Assembly (NCBI GenBank): GCA_963669455.1
Contig: OY770026.1
Coordinates: 1,860,001 to 1,924,000, forward strand
Direction: 5' to 3'
Length of the DNA: 64,000 nt
DNA from: JAWKWH01 sp963669455
Lineage (GTDB): Bacteria; Pseudomonadota; Alphaproteobacteria; Rhizobiales; Rhizobiaceae
Part shown: positions 54,101 through 64,000 of the stretch, in pieces
Numbering within the stretch: the first letter of the stretch is position 1
Layout of the letters: each line of letters begins with the position of its first letter
Made by a program: the position numbers and the translations under genes
Notes under the pieces: generated by a model
The model's database searches: none
Seen by the model: the letters and a program-made list of their open reading frames with translations, nothing else
What the model was told of the DNA's origin: nothing

Positions 54101-55390
54101 ATGGGCCGCAACATGGCGGTGCTGATTTTGGACGGCAATGGCAAGGAACGGGCTACCCACAAGGTGACCTACGGCTCCAAGCTGCATGTCGATGATGGCG
54201 ACAAGGTCAAGCGCGGGCAGCGGATTGCCGAATGGGATCCCTATACCCGCCCGATCCTGACCGAAGTTGGCGGTACCATTACCTATGAGGATGTCGTCGA
54301 CGGCATCTCGGTTCAGGAATCGGCCGATGAATCGACCGGTATCACCAAGCGTGAGATCATCGACTGGCGGTCGACACCGCGTGGCACCGATCTGAAACCG
54401 GCGATCACGGTGATGGATGACAAGGGCAAGATCGGCAAGCTCAGCAAGGGGGGCGAAGCCCGCTTCATGCTTTCGGTGGAAGCCGTTTTGTCGGTTGAGC
54501 CCGGCGGTAAGGTCAATCCCGGCGATGTGGTTGCCCGTATTCCGATGGAAAGTGCCAAGACCAAGGACATCACCGGTGGTCTGCCACGGGTGGCGGAACT
54601 GTTCGAGGCCCGGCGTCCGAAGGATCATGCGGTGATTGCCGAGATTGACGGTATCGTCCGCTTTGGCCGTGACTACAAGAACAAGCGGCGTATCATGATC
54701 GAGCCGCATGAGGAGGGCGCGGAGCCTGCGGAATATCTCATTCCGAAGAGCAAGCCGTTCCACCTTCAAGATGGCGACACGATCGAGAAGGGCGATTATA
54801 TTCTCGATGGCAATCCCGCGCCGCACGATATTCTGGCGATCAGGGGCGTGGAAGCGCTGGCTTCCTATCTCGTCAACGAGATCCAGGAAGTCTACCGCCT
54901 GCAAGGCGTTGTCATCAATGACAAGCATATCGAGGTGATTGTTCGCCAGATGCTGCAGAAGGTGGAGATCACCAAACAGGGTGATTCTGTCTACATCCCC
55001 GGCGACAATGTCGATGCGATCGAGTTCGACGAGGTCAATGAGCGGCTGGTCGAAGAGGGCAAGCAGCCGGCTGAAGGCCAGCCGGTTCTGCTTGGCATCA
55101 CCAAAGCGTCGCTGCAGACACCGTCCTTCATCTCGGCCGCCTCCTTCCAGGAGACCACCAAGGTGCTGACCGAGGCGGCGGTTGCCGGCAAGACCGATAC
55201 GCTGCAGGGTCTGAAGGAGAACGTCATCGTTGGCCGCCTGATCCCGGCCGGTACCGGTGGTGCGATGACGCAGATCCGCCGCATCGCCACGGCGCGCGAT
55301 GACCTCATCCTTGAGGAACGCCGCAAGACGGCAGACGCCGAAGCGGAGGCCTTACCGTTGATCGAGGAAATGACGGGGGCGGCAGAATAG
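51191..55390 (+). CDS. rpoC: DNA-directed RNA polymerase subunit beta'
   Basis: A 1399-residue protein. It has the N-terminal zinc ligands ([20 protein letters not shown]), the catalytic loop [12 protein letters not shown] with its three aspartates, and the second zinc site in the CGTDKG and CGTCYG region. The ATG at 51191 follows AAGGAG and gives the family N terminus MNQEVMNLF; an ATG at 51143 is in frame but adds a non-conserved leader. A strong terminator follows. Confidence 0.98.
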   Translation: [1399 protein letters not shown]

Positions 55391-55416
55391 AGGCCGTCTG
55401 GCACAATTGATATCCA

Positions 55417-55451
55417 AACCGCCGGAGCCATGCGTTCCGGCGGTTTTTTTT
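55417..55451 (+). terminator. Intrinsic terminator after rpoC
   Basis: AACCGCCGG pairs with CCGGCGGTT (stem arms at 55417-55425 and 55437-55445), loop of about 11 bases, followed by eight T residues (55444-55451). It ends the rplJL-rpoBC transcript and lies just before a convergent small gene. Confidence 0.9.
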
Positions 55452-55471
55452 GGGCACGACCTAGGTCGGTT

Positions 55472-55765
55472 TTATATTCCGGCTTCCTGCGAGCCGAGCG
55501 TCACGATGGCGATTTCGCCTTCGAGCGCGCCCTGATAGGCGGATGCGTGCGGCTCCTCGTCGGGCTGGTCGGTGATTTCGCCGATCTGGTCAAGCTCAGC
55601 TTCAACATAGCCCTCTCTGGCCAGAGCTTCGAGCGCCTGGCGCACGGCGGTATCGTCATCTGCCGCAGTCAATAGCACATGGACACGCTCGGCATCCTGT
55701 TCCTTGTCGGTCCACGCCTGGCCGACGATGATGTAAACGGGAGCGTATTCGTCATTGTCGTTCAT
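55472..55765 (-). CDS. Small acidic protein of unknown function
   Basis: A 97-residue acidic protein I cannot assign to a family. It reads like a small alpha/beta fold: a first strand (APVYIIVGQAW), a second (RVHVLLTAAD), a helix (DTAVRQALEALAREGYVEAEL) and a closing strand (GEIAIVTLGS). No cysteine, signal peptide or membrane segment. The ATG at 55765 is preferred; a TTG-type extension upstream to 55807 is possible. It is on the opposite strand, convergent with rpoC, in a position where ribosomal clusters normally have no gene. Confidence 0.6.
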   Translation of the reverse strand: MNDNDEYAPVYIIVGQAWTDKEQDAERVHVLLTAADDDTAVRQALEALAREGYVEAELDQIGEITDQPDEEPHASAYQGALEGEIAIVTLGSQEAGI

Positions 55766-56219
55766 ATTGATTCTCTGCCGTGTATTGGTCTCAACAGTCT
55801 TTTGCATGCTATTGCGGGAAATGACAGTGAAGCCTCAGCATTTCGGTTTCGTTACCGGGAAAACTGCGACATAAAACACAGTGGGCGGGCAAAGGTTAGA
55901 AAATACAACAGTTTTTCCGCCATGGGCTTGACGATAGCCGGACGAGTGGGTAAGTGACCGCTGTCTGAACCAATGTGAGACTACTTTTTTCAGGGCGTCG
56001 CGCCCCGGATTTGGTTTCAAACAGGGTTCGTTCTGCGAAGAATGACATTTCCGGCATGCATGAAGCGGGCAACCGTTTCCTCTGCTTATCCGTTCGGGCA
56101 GGACCGTAGTGCACGGTTTTCTGCCCCGAATTTTGTGGTGGAATGACATAGCCGATGAGGCGTAGAGCGAGCCGGTTGCGGTTCGGGGTGAAGATTTTGA
56201 AATTAAGGGGAAGGTTTGA
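55766..56219. other. Intergenic region upstream of rpsL
   Basis: These 454 bases separate the small acidic gene from rpsL and must hold the promoter of the rpsL-rpsG-fusA-tuf operon. A small stem GGGCG-TCG-CGCCC lies at 55993-56005 and a TTGACG hexamer at 55928-55933 without a good -10 partner. GGGGAAGG just before 56220 is the rpsL ribosome site. No gene is supported here. Confidence 0.5.
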
Positions 56220-56591
56220 ATGCCTACCGTCAACCAGCTGATCCGCAAGCCGCGCACCGCGCCGATCAAGCGCAACAAGGTTCCGGCCATGCAGCAGAAC
56301 CCGCAAAAGCGGGGCGTTTGCACGCGCGTCTACACGACGACGCCTAAGAAGCCGAACTCGGCGTTGCGCAAGGTGGCCAAAATCCGCCTGACCAACGGCT
56401 TTGAGGTGATTGGTTATATTCCAGGCGAGGGCCATAACCTTCAAGAGCACTCCGTGGTGATGATCCGCGGTGGCCGCGTCAAAGACCTTCCAGGTGTGCG
56501 ATATCATATCATCCGCGGCGTGCTCGATACCCAAGGCGTAAAAGACCGCAAACAGCGCCGCTCCAAATATGGCGCAAAGCGTCCGAAGTAA
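56220..56591 (+). CDS. rpsL: 30S ribosomal protein S12
   Basis: A 123-residue protein, near identical in pattern to the family: MPTVNQLIRKPR, TTTPKKPNSALRK and GGRVKDLPGVRYHIIRG. Both lysines where streptomycin-resistance substitutions occur (in TPKKPNS and GRVKDLP) are wild type. First gene of the str operon, followed by rpsG. Confidence 0.98.
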   Translation: MPTVNQLIRKPRTAPIKRNKVPAMQQNPQKRGVCTRVYTTTPKKPNSALRKVAKIRLTNGFEVIGYIPGEGHNLQEHSVVMIRGGRVKDLPGVRYHIIRGVLDTQGVKDRKQRRSKYGAKRPK

Positions 56592-56658
56592 GGAAATCCC
56601 GCTTCGGCGCTTTTTTATTTGGCGCCGGACTTAGCGATTTAGGTAAGAGACAAAAGAC

Positions 56659-57129
56659 ATGTCCCGACGTCACAGTGCAGAAAAGCGTGAGATCAACCCC
56701 GATCCAAAATTCGGCGATCTGGTGATCACGAAGTTCATGAATGCCATCATGATGCATGGCAAAAAGTCGGTTGCCGAGCGCATTGTTTACGGCGCGCTCG
56801 ACCAGGTTGAAGACAAGGCCAAATCGGAACCGCTCGGTCTGTTCCATCAGGCGCTTGAAAATGTGGCTCCGCATGTCGAAGTGCGGTCGCGCCGCGTTGG
56901 TGGTGCCACCTATCAGGTTCCCGTTGAGGTGCGCACCGAACGCCGTCAGGCGCTGGCCATCCGCTGGTTGATCAATGCCGCGCGTGGCCGCAACGAGACC
57001 ACGATGGTCGATAGGCTCTCCGGCGAGTTGCTGGATGCGGCAAACAATCGAGGTTCAGCGGTCAAAAAGCGCGAAGACACGCACCGGATGGCTGAGGCCA
57101 ACCGCGCATTCTCGCATTACCGCTGGTAG
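56659..57129 (+). CDS. rpsG: 30S ribosomal protein S7
   Basis: A 156-residue protein with MSRRHSAEKREINPDPKFG, GKKSVAERIVYGALDQ and the C-terminal KKREDTHRMAEANRAFSHYRW typical of S7. It nucleates assembly of the 30S head and often represses its own operon. fusA follows after 39 bases. Confidence 0.98.
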   Translation: MSRRHSAEKREINPDPKFGDLVITKFMNAIMMHGKKSVAERIVYGALDQVEDKAKSEPLGLFHQALENVAPHVEVRSRRVGGATYQVPVEVRTERRQALAIRWLINAARGRNETTMVDRLSGELLDAANNRGSAVKKREDTHRMAEANRAFSHYRW

Positions 57130-57168
57130 CTGAAGCGTCCGTCGAAGAAAGATTTGAAGGCAAAGATC

Positions 57169-59259
<2,091 letters not shown>

Positions 59260-59336
59260 CCTGACGGTATCGGATACCGCAGGAACTAAGATGAATTCGC
59301 CCGACGGGGCACAGATATCAAGGATGGAGAGGTCAC

Positions 59337-60512
59337 ATGGCTAAGGGAAAATTTGAGCGCAACAAGCCGCATGTGAACATTGGCACGATTGGTCACGTTG
59401 ACCATGGCAAGACGTCGCTGACGGCTGCGATTACGAAGTTTTTCGGCGAGTTCAAGGCGTATGACGAGATTGACGGTGCGCCTGAAGAAAAGGCGCGCGG
59501 GATCACGATTTCGACGGCGCATGTGGAGTATGAGACGGACAACCGTCACTACGCCCATGTCGATTGCCCTGGCCACGCCGACTATGTGAAGAACATGATC
59601 ACCGGTGCGGCGCAGATGGACGGCGCGATCCTGGTTTGCTCGGCCGCCGACGGCCCGATGCCGCAGACGCGCGAGCATATTCTGCTTGCCCGCCAGGTTG
59701 GTGTTCCGGCGATTGTGGTGTTCATGAACAAGGTTGACCAGGTTGACGATGAGGAACTGCTTGAGCTGGTCGAGCTTGAGATCCGCGAGCTTTTGTCGAC
59801 CTATGAGTTTCCGGGCGACGATATTCCGATCGTCAAGGGTTCGGCACTTGTGGCGCTTGAAGATGGCGACAAGGCCAAGGGCGAGGATGCGATCCGCGCG
59901 CTGATGGCCGAAGTTGACAGCTATATTCCGACGCCTGAGCGTCCTGTTGACCAGCCGTTCTTGATGCCGATTGAAGATGTGTTTTCGATTTCGGGCCGCG
60001 GCACGGTTGTGACGGGCCGTGTTGAGCGCGGCATTGTCAATGTCGGCGACGAGATTGAGATTGTCGGCATTCGCGATACGTCGAAGACGACGTGCACGGG
60101 TGTGGAGATGTTCCGCAAGCTGCTCGATCAGGGCCAGGCTGGCGACAATATCGGCGCTCTTTTGCGCGGTGTCGAGCGTGACGGTGTCGAGCGCGGTCAG
60201 GTTTTGTGCAAGCCTGGTTCGGTCAAGCCGCACACGAAGTTCAAGGCCGAGGCCTATATTCTGACCAAGGAAGAAGGTGGCCGTCATACGCCGTTTTTCA
60301 CCAATTATCGTCCGCAGTTTTACTTCCGCACGACGGATGTGACGGGCGTTGTGTCGCTGCCGGAAGGCACGGAGATGGTGATGCCGGGCGACAATGTGAC
60401 AGTGGATGTGGAACTGATCGTGCCGATCGCGATGGAAGAAAAACTGCGCTTTGCTATCCGCGAAGGCGGAAGAACCGTCGGCGCAGGCATCGTCGCTTCA
60501 ATCACGGAATAG
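59337..60512 (+). CDS. tuf: Elongation factor Tu
   Basis: A 391-residue GTPase that delivers aminoacyl-tRNA. Motifs are GHVDHGKTSL, the switch I threonine in RGITISTAHV, DCPGHADYV and MNKVDQVDD. Full length, no anomaly in key residues. Located between fusA and the S10 operon as usual; many relatives carry a second tuf copy elsewhere, which cannot be judged here. Confidence 0.98.
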   Translation: MAKGKFERNKPHVNIGTIGHVDHGKTSLTAAITKFFGEFKAYDEIDGAPEEKARGITISTAHVEYETDNRHYAHVDCPGHADYVKNMITGAAQMDGAILVCSAADGPMPQTREHILLARQVGVPAIVVFMNKVDQVDDEELLELVELEIRELLSTYEFPGDDIPIVKGSALVALEDGDKAKGEDAIRALMAEVDSYIPTPERPVDQPFLMPIEDVFSISGRGTVVTGRVERGIVNVGDEIEIVGIRDTSKTTCTGVEMFRKLLDQGQAGDNIGALLRGVERDGVERGQVLCKPGSVKPHTKFKAEAYILTKEEGGRHTPFFTNYRPQFYFRTTDVTGVVSLPEGTEMVMPGDNVTVDVELIVPIAMEEKLRFAIREGGRTVGAGIVASITE

Positions 60513-60528
60513 TCTAACGGAGCTCTGA

Positions 60529-60552
60529 CGCGGGCAGAAAGAAATGCCCGCG
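60529..60552 (+). other. Hairpin between tuf and rpsJ
   Basis: A perfect 8-bp stem, CGCGGGCA (60529-60536) with TGCCCGCG (60545-60552) and an A-rich 8-base loop GAAAGAAA. It lacks a following T-run (CAGAACAAGG follows), so it is more likely an RNA processing or stability element than a terminator. Confidence 0.6.
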
Positions 60553-60571
60553 CAGAACAAGGAACAGTCGC

Positions 60572-60880
60572 ATGAACGGACAAAATATCCGCATCCGCCT
60601 CAAGGCGTTTGATCACCGTGTGCTTGATACGTCGACGAAGGAAATCGTCTCGACGGCAAAGCGCACGGGAGCAAATGTCCGCGGCCCGATACCGCTGCCG
60701 ACGCGGATCGAGAAGTTCACGGTCAACCGCTCGCCGCACATCGACAAGAAAAGCCGTGAGCAGTTTGAAATGCGTACGCATAAGCGGCTGCTCGACATTG
60801 TCGATCCAACGCCGCAGACCGTTGATGCGCTGATGAAACTTGATCTTGCCGCCGGCGTGGATGTCGAGATCAAGCTCTAG
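60572..60880 (+). CDS. rpsJ: 30S ribosomal protein S10
   Basis: A 102-residue protein with NIRIRLKAFDHRVLD, GPIPLPTRIEKFTVNRSPH and KRLLDIVDPTPQTVDALMKL, the S10/NusE pattern. It also acts in antitermination with NusB. First gene of the S10 operon. Confidence 0.98.
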   Translation: MNGQNIRIRLKAFDHRVLDTSTKEIVSTAKRTGANVRGPIPLPTRIEKFTVNRSPHIDKKSREQFEMRTHKRLLDIVDPTPQTVDALMKLDLAAGVDVEIKL

Positions 60881-60942
60881 GATTTTTTGAATTAAGCGTT
60901 CCTCTGCCGCATGGCGGCATGAGCGTCAAAGAGGATGAACCG

Positions 60943-61770
60943 ATGCGTTCAGGTGTAATAGCTCAAAAGGTCGGAATGACCCGCGTCTACAATGACGCCG
61001 GGGAACACGTGCCTGTGACGGTTCTCAAAATGGAGAACTGCCAGGTCGTGGCACAACGCACCGAAGAGAAAAACGGCTACACTGCTGTGCAGCTGGGAGT
61101 GGGGCTGGCCAAGGTCAAAAATACGTCGAAGCCGATGCGCGGGCATTTTGCCGGTGCCAAGGTCGAGCCGAAATCCAGGATGGCGGAATTCCGCGTATCG
61201 CCGGACAATATGCTTGACATCGGTGACGAGATCATTGCCGGCCACTATCTGCCGGGCCAGTTTGTCGATGTAACAGGCACATCGGTCGGCAAGGGCTTTC
61301 AGGGTGTTATGAAGCGGCATAATTTTGGTGGCGGCCGTGCAACCCATGGTAACTCGATTTCGCACCGTGCACATGGTTCGACCGGTCAGTGCCAGGATCC
61401 GGGCAAGGTGTTCAAGGGCAAGAAGATGGCTGGCCATATGGGCCATGTGACCGTCACCACGCAGAATTTGCGGGTTGTCGAAACCGACAATGATCGCGGT
61501 CTTGTGTTGATCAGTGGCGCGGTGCCGGGCCCGAAGGGCGGCTGGGTACTGGTCAAGGATGCTGTCAAAAAGCCATTGCCGGAAGGCGCGCTGTTTCCGG
61601 CTGCGACCCGCAAACTAGAAAAACAGGCCGATGCTGCTGCCAAGGAAGCCGAAGAGGCATTGGCTGCAGAAGCGGAGGCGGCGGCTGAAGAACAGGCTGC
61701 TGCCGAGCAGGAAGCGCAGAACAAGGCTGAAAGCCAGGCTGCAACCGATAAGCAGGAAGGCCAAGAGTAA
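60943..61770 (+). CDS. rplC: 50S ribosomal protein L3, with long C-terminal tail
   Basis: A 275-residue L3. The core (about 1-210) starts MRSGVIAQKVGMTRVY and contains GGGRATHGNSISHRAHGSTGQ, with the Gln that is methylated in some bacteria, and GKKMAGHMGHVTVTTQNL. Beyond it is a ~60-residue Ala/Glu/Gln-rich tail that should be helical or disordered. Escherichia coli L3 ends at 209 residues. The ATG at 60943 is preferred over one at 60919. Overlaps rplD at one base. Confidence 0.96.
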   Translation: MRSGVIAQKVGMTRVYNDAGEHVPVTVLKMENCQVVAQRTEEKNGYTAVQLGVGLAKVKNTSKPMRGHFAGAKVEPKSRMAEFRVSPDNMLDIGDEIIAGHYLPGQFVDVTGTSVGKGFQGVMKRHNFGGGRATHGNSISHRAHGSTGQCQDPGKVFKGKKMAGHMGHVTVTTQNLRVVETDNDRGLVLISGAVPGPKGGWVLVKDAVKKPLPEGALFPAATRKLEKQADAAAKEAEEALAAEAEAAAEEQAAAEQEAQNKAESQAATDKQEGQE

Positions 61771-62390
61771 TGGAAATTCAGATTACCACGCTCGACGGCA
61801 AGTCGGCTGGCAAGGTTGCGCTTTCCGATGCCGTGTTCGGGCTCGACCCGCGCGAGGACATTCTACACCGGGTGGTGCGCTGGCAATTGTCGAAACGGCA
61901 GCAGGGTACGCACAAAACCAAAGGCCGGTCTGAGATTTCGCGGACAGGCGCAAAAATGTACCGTCAGAAGGGTACCGGGCGGGCGCGTCACCATTCGGCA
62001 CGCGCACCGCAGTTTCGTGGCGGCGGCAAGGCGCATGGACCGGTGGTTCGCGATCACAACACCGAATTGCCGAAAAAGGTCCGGGCGCTTGGTTTGAAAC
62101 ATGCGCTGTCGGCCAAGGCCAAAACATCTGACCTGATTGTCATAGATGATCTGACCGCCAAGGACGCCAAGACCAAGGCGCTTGTGGGCCAGCTTGCAAA
62201 GCTTGGTCTCGACAATGTGCTGATGATCGGCGGCGCTGAACTGGATCAGAATTTCCGCCAGGCGGCATCAAACATTCCGCAGGTCGATGTGCTGCCGGTC
62301 CAGGGCATCAATGTTTACGACATACTGCGCCGGGGCAAGCTGGTTCTCACCAAGGCTGCGGTCGAAGCTCTGGAGGAGCGGTTCAAATGA
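61770..62390 (+). CDS. rplD: 50S ribosomal protein L4
   Basis: A 206-residue protein with the exit-tunnel loop region RQGTHKTKGRSEISRTGAK, KGTGRARHHSARAPQFRGGG and HALSAK. The start ATG follows GGCCAAGAGTA and shares a base with the rplC stop. In enteric bacteria L4 represses the S10 operon. Confidence 0.97.
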   Translation: MEIQITTLDGKSAGKVALSDAVFGLDPREDILHRVVRWQLSKRQQGTHKTKGRSEISRTGAKMYRQKGTGRARHHSARAPQFRGGGKAHGPVVRDHNTELPKKVRALGLKHALSAKAKTSDLIVIDDLTAKDAKTKALVGQLAKLGLDNVLMIGGAELDQNFRQAASNIPQVDVLPVQGINVYDILRRGKLVLTKAAVEALEERFK

Positions 62391-62680
62391 CGGATCTTCG
62401 CCACTATGACGTGATCGTCAGCCCGGCGATCACCGAGAAATCGACCATGGCGTCGGAAGCAAACCAGGTGGTCTTCAATGTTGCCCGCACGGCGAGCAAG
62501 CCGGAGATCAAGGCGGCTGTCGAGGCGCTGTTCTCGGTCAAGGTGACAGCGGTCAACACCCTGGTTCGCAAGGGCAAAGTAAAGCGTTTTCGCGGCACGC
62601 GTGGCCGCCAGAACGATGTGAAAAAAGCGATTGTGACGCTGGCCGAAGGTCAGTCGATCGATATCGCGACGGGTCTCTAG
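62387..62680 (+). CDS. rplW: 50S ribosomal protein L23
   Basis: A 97-residue protein with YDVIVSPAITEKSTMASE, VNTLVRKGKVKRFRG and KKAIVTLAEGQSI, the L23 pattern. It docks trigger factor and SRP at the exit tunnel. Starts with an ATGA overlap on rplD. Confidence 0.97.
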   Translation: MTDLRHYDVIVSPAITEKSTMASEANQVVFNVARTASKPEIKAAVEALFSVKVTAVNTLVRKGKVKRFRGTRGRQNDVKKAIVTLAEGQSIDIATGL

Positions 62681-62698
62681 GGGGCTTGGTGTAGCAAG

Positions 62699-63532
62699 AT
62701 GGCACTGAAGAAATTCAATCCGACAACGCCCGGCCAGCGCCAGTTGGTGCTTGTTGATCGCTCGCATCTTTACAAGGGCAAGCCGATCAAGGGTTTGACC
62801 GAAGGTCTGTCCGCCAAGGGTGGGCGCAACAATACCGGGCGTGTGACAACGCGCTTTCGCGGTGGCGGTCATAAACGCACCTATCGGGTCGTTGATTTCA
62901 AGCGCCGCAAATTTGACATGGGTGCAACGGTCGAGCGGATCGAATATGATCCGAACCGGACCGCATTCATCGCCTTGATCCGCTATGAGGATGGTGAACT
63001 GTCCTACATTATCGCACCACAGCGGCTTTCGGTTGGCGATACGGTAATTGCGGGCAACAATGTCGATGTAAAACCCGGCAATGCGATGCCTCTGGCCTCG
63101 ATGCCGATCGGCACGATCATTCACAATGTCGAGTTGAAGCCTGAAAAAGGCGGACAGATTGCCCGATCGGCTGGCGCTTATGCCCAGTTGGTCGGACGTG
63201 ATCAGGGAATGGCGATTTTGCGGTTGAACTCAGGTGAACAGCGGATTGTACCTGGCGCCTGCATGGCGACGGTCGGCGCTGTTTCCAATTCCGATCACGG
63301 CAATATCTCGCTCGGCAAGGCCGGCCGCAAGCGCTGGATGGGTAAACGTCCGCACAATCGCGGCGTTACCATGAACCCCGTCGACCATCCGCATGGCGGT
63401 GGTGAGGGACGCACCTCTGGCGGCCGTAATCCGGTCACGCCGTGGGGCAAGCCGACCAAGGGCAAACGCACCCGGTCAAACAAGACGACCGACAAATTTA
63501 TCATGCGCTCGCGCCATCAGCGCAAGAAGTAG
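62699..63532 (+). CDS. rplB: 50S ribosomal protein L2
   Basis: A 277-residue protein with RNNTGRVTTRFRGGGHKR, the catalytic-centre histidine region MNPVDHPHGGGEGR and C-terminal GKRTRSNKTTDKFIM. Needed for peptidyl-transfer assembly and subunit joining. Lies 18 bases after rplW. Confidence 0.98.
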   Translation: MALKKFNPTTPGQRQLVLVDRSHLYKGKPIKGLTEGLSAKGGRNNTGRVTTRFRGGGHKRTYRVVDFKRRKFDMGATVERIEYDPNRTAFIALIRYEDGELSYIIAPQRLSVGDTVIAGNNVDVKPGNAMPLASMPIGTIIHNVELKPEKGGQIARSAGAYAQLVGRDQGMAILRLNSGEQRIVPGACMATVGAVSNSDHGNISLGKAGRKRWMGKRPHNRGVTMNPVDHPHGGGEGRTSGGRNPVTPWGKPTKGKRTRSNKTTDKFIMRSRHQRKK

Positions 63533-63547
63533 GAAGAGGCAAAGACA

Positions 63548-63826
63548 GTGACACGCTCAGTCTGGAAAGGCCCGTTCGTTGACGGCTATCTGTTGAAGAA
63601 AGCCGAGAAAGTGCGCGAGGGCGGCCGTAACGAGGTTATCAAGATGTGGAGCCGCCGCTCCACCATCCTGCCGCAATTCGTTGGTCTCACCTTTGGTGTC
63701 TATAACGGCCAGAAGCATATTCCGGTTTCGGTTTCCGAAGACATGGTTGGACACAAATTCGGCGAATTTGCACCGACCAGAACCTATTACGGTCACGGTG
63801 CCGACAAGAAGGCCAGGAGAAAGTAA
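63548..63826 (+). CDS. rpsS: 30S ribosomal protein S19
   Basis: A 92-residue protein with RSVWKGPFVDGYLLKK, WSRRSTILPQFVGLTFGVYNG and HKFGEFAPTRTYYGHGADKK. It starts with GTG at 63548 after GAAGAGGCAA. Contacts the A-site finger region with S13. Confidence 0.97.
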   Translation: MTRSVWKGPFVDGYLLKKAEKVREGGRNEVIKMWSRRSTILPQFVGLTFGVYNGQKHIPVSVSEDMVGHKFGEFAPTRTYYGHGADKKARRK

Positions 63827-63827
63827 G

Positions 63828-64000
63828 ATGGGCAAGGCCAAAGCTCCACGCCGGCTGGCGGACAATGAAGCGCGCGCTGTGCTTCGCACAATTCGCGTCA
63901 GCCCGCAAAAACTGAACCTGGTTGCAGCGCTGATCCGCGGCAAAAAGGTTTCGGCAGCGCTTGCTGATCTGGAATTTTCGCGCAAGCGGATTGCCGGAAC
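63828..64000 (+). CDS. rplV: 50S ribosomal protein L22, cut by the window end
   Basis: The first 57 residues are visible: MGKAKAPRRLADNEARAVLR followed by VSPQKLNLVAALIRGKKV, the L22 N-terminal pattern. The gene begins one base after the rpsS stop and continues past the window. Confidence 0.93.
   Translation, partial: MGKAKAPRRLADNEARAVLRTIRVSPQKLNLVAALIRGKKVSAALADLEFSRKRIAG

Overview
The window looks like chromosomal DNA of an alphaproteobacterium, most likely a marine-type member of Hyphomicrobiales. This rests on the secE-nusG-rplKAJL-rpoBC-rpsLG-fusA-tuf-S10 gene order, the pstSCAB-phoU-phoB arrangement with a DUF3333-type PstA, and the GC-rich coding style with frequent 4-base start/stop overlaps. 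No tRNA, rRNA, insertion sequence, phage gene or CRISPR array was seen. The species is not identifiable from what I can see.

Region 1 (1-16286) is a catabolic cluster for what is probably an N-heteroaromatic acid. In order on the + strand it holds an aldehyde:ferredoxin oxidoreductase (cut by the window edge), a molybdenum hydroxylase (FAD subunit plus a fused 2Fe-2S/molybdopterin subunit), a 6-hydroxynicotinate-reductase-like protein, a UPF0280 (ApbE-like) protein, two tandem PF06684 proteins, a Rieske oxygenase, a branched-chain-amino-acid-type ABC transporter with fused permeases, and a MarR regulator. A convergent enamidase gene closes the set. Hydroxylase, ring reductase and enamidase are the signature of the ferredoxin-dependent nicotinate route known from Eubacterium barkeri; here it sits with an oxygenase and an AOR. 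This is the most interesting system in the window.

Region 2 (16491-25492) holds a soluble reductive-dehalogenase-like protein, a frameshifted remnant of a GMC oxidoreductase, sulfoacetaldehyde acetyltransferase (xsc) with a TauE-like exporter (organosulfonate use), adenine deaminase, and an aldehyde dehydrogenase/iron alcohol dehydrogenase pair. Region 3 (25683-32732) is an AtuA / acyl-CoA carboxylase / enoyl-CoA hydratase / TIGR03084 module of unknown substrate, followed by an unrecognised membrane-anchored protein.

Region 4 (33597-42961, - strand) is the phosphate regulon (phoR, then pstS-pstC-pstA-pstB-phoU-phoB behind a PHO box that overlaps the end of phoR), next to a large MscS-type channel. 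Region 5 (43332-64000) is the core transcription/translation locus: secE, nusG, ribosomal protein genes, rpoB, rpoC, rpsL, rpsG, fusA, tuf and the start of the S10 operon, cut inside rplV. Several intergenic regions there carry RNA hairpins, including a probable L10 leader, a repeated structure before rplK and a strong terminator after rpoC.
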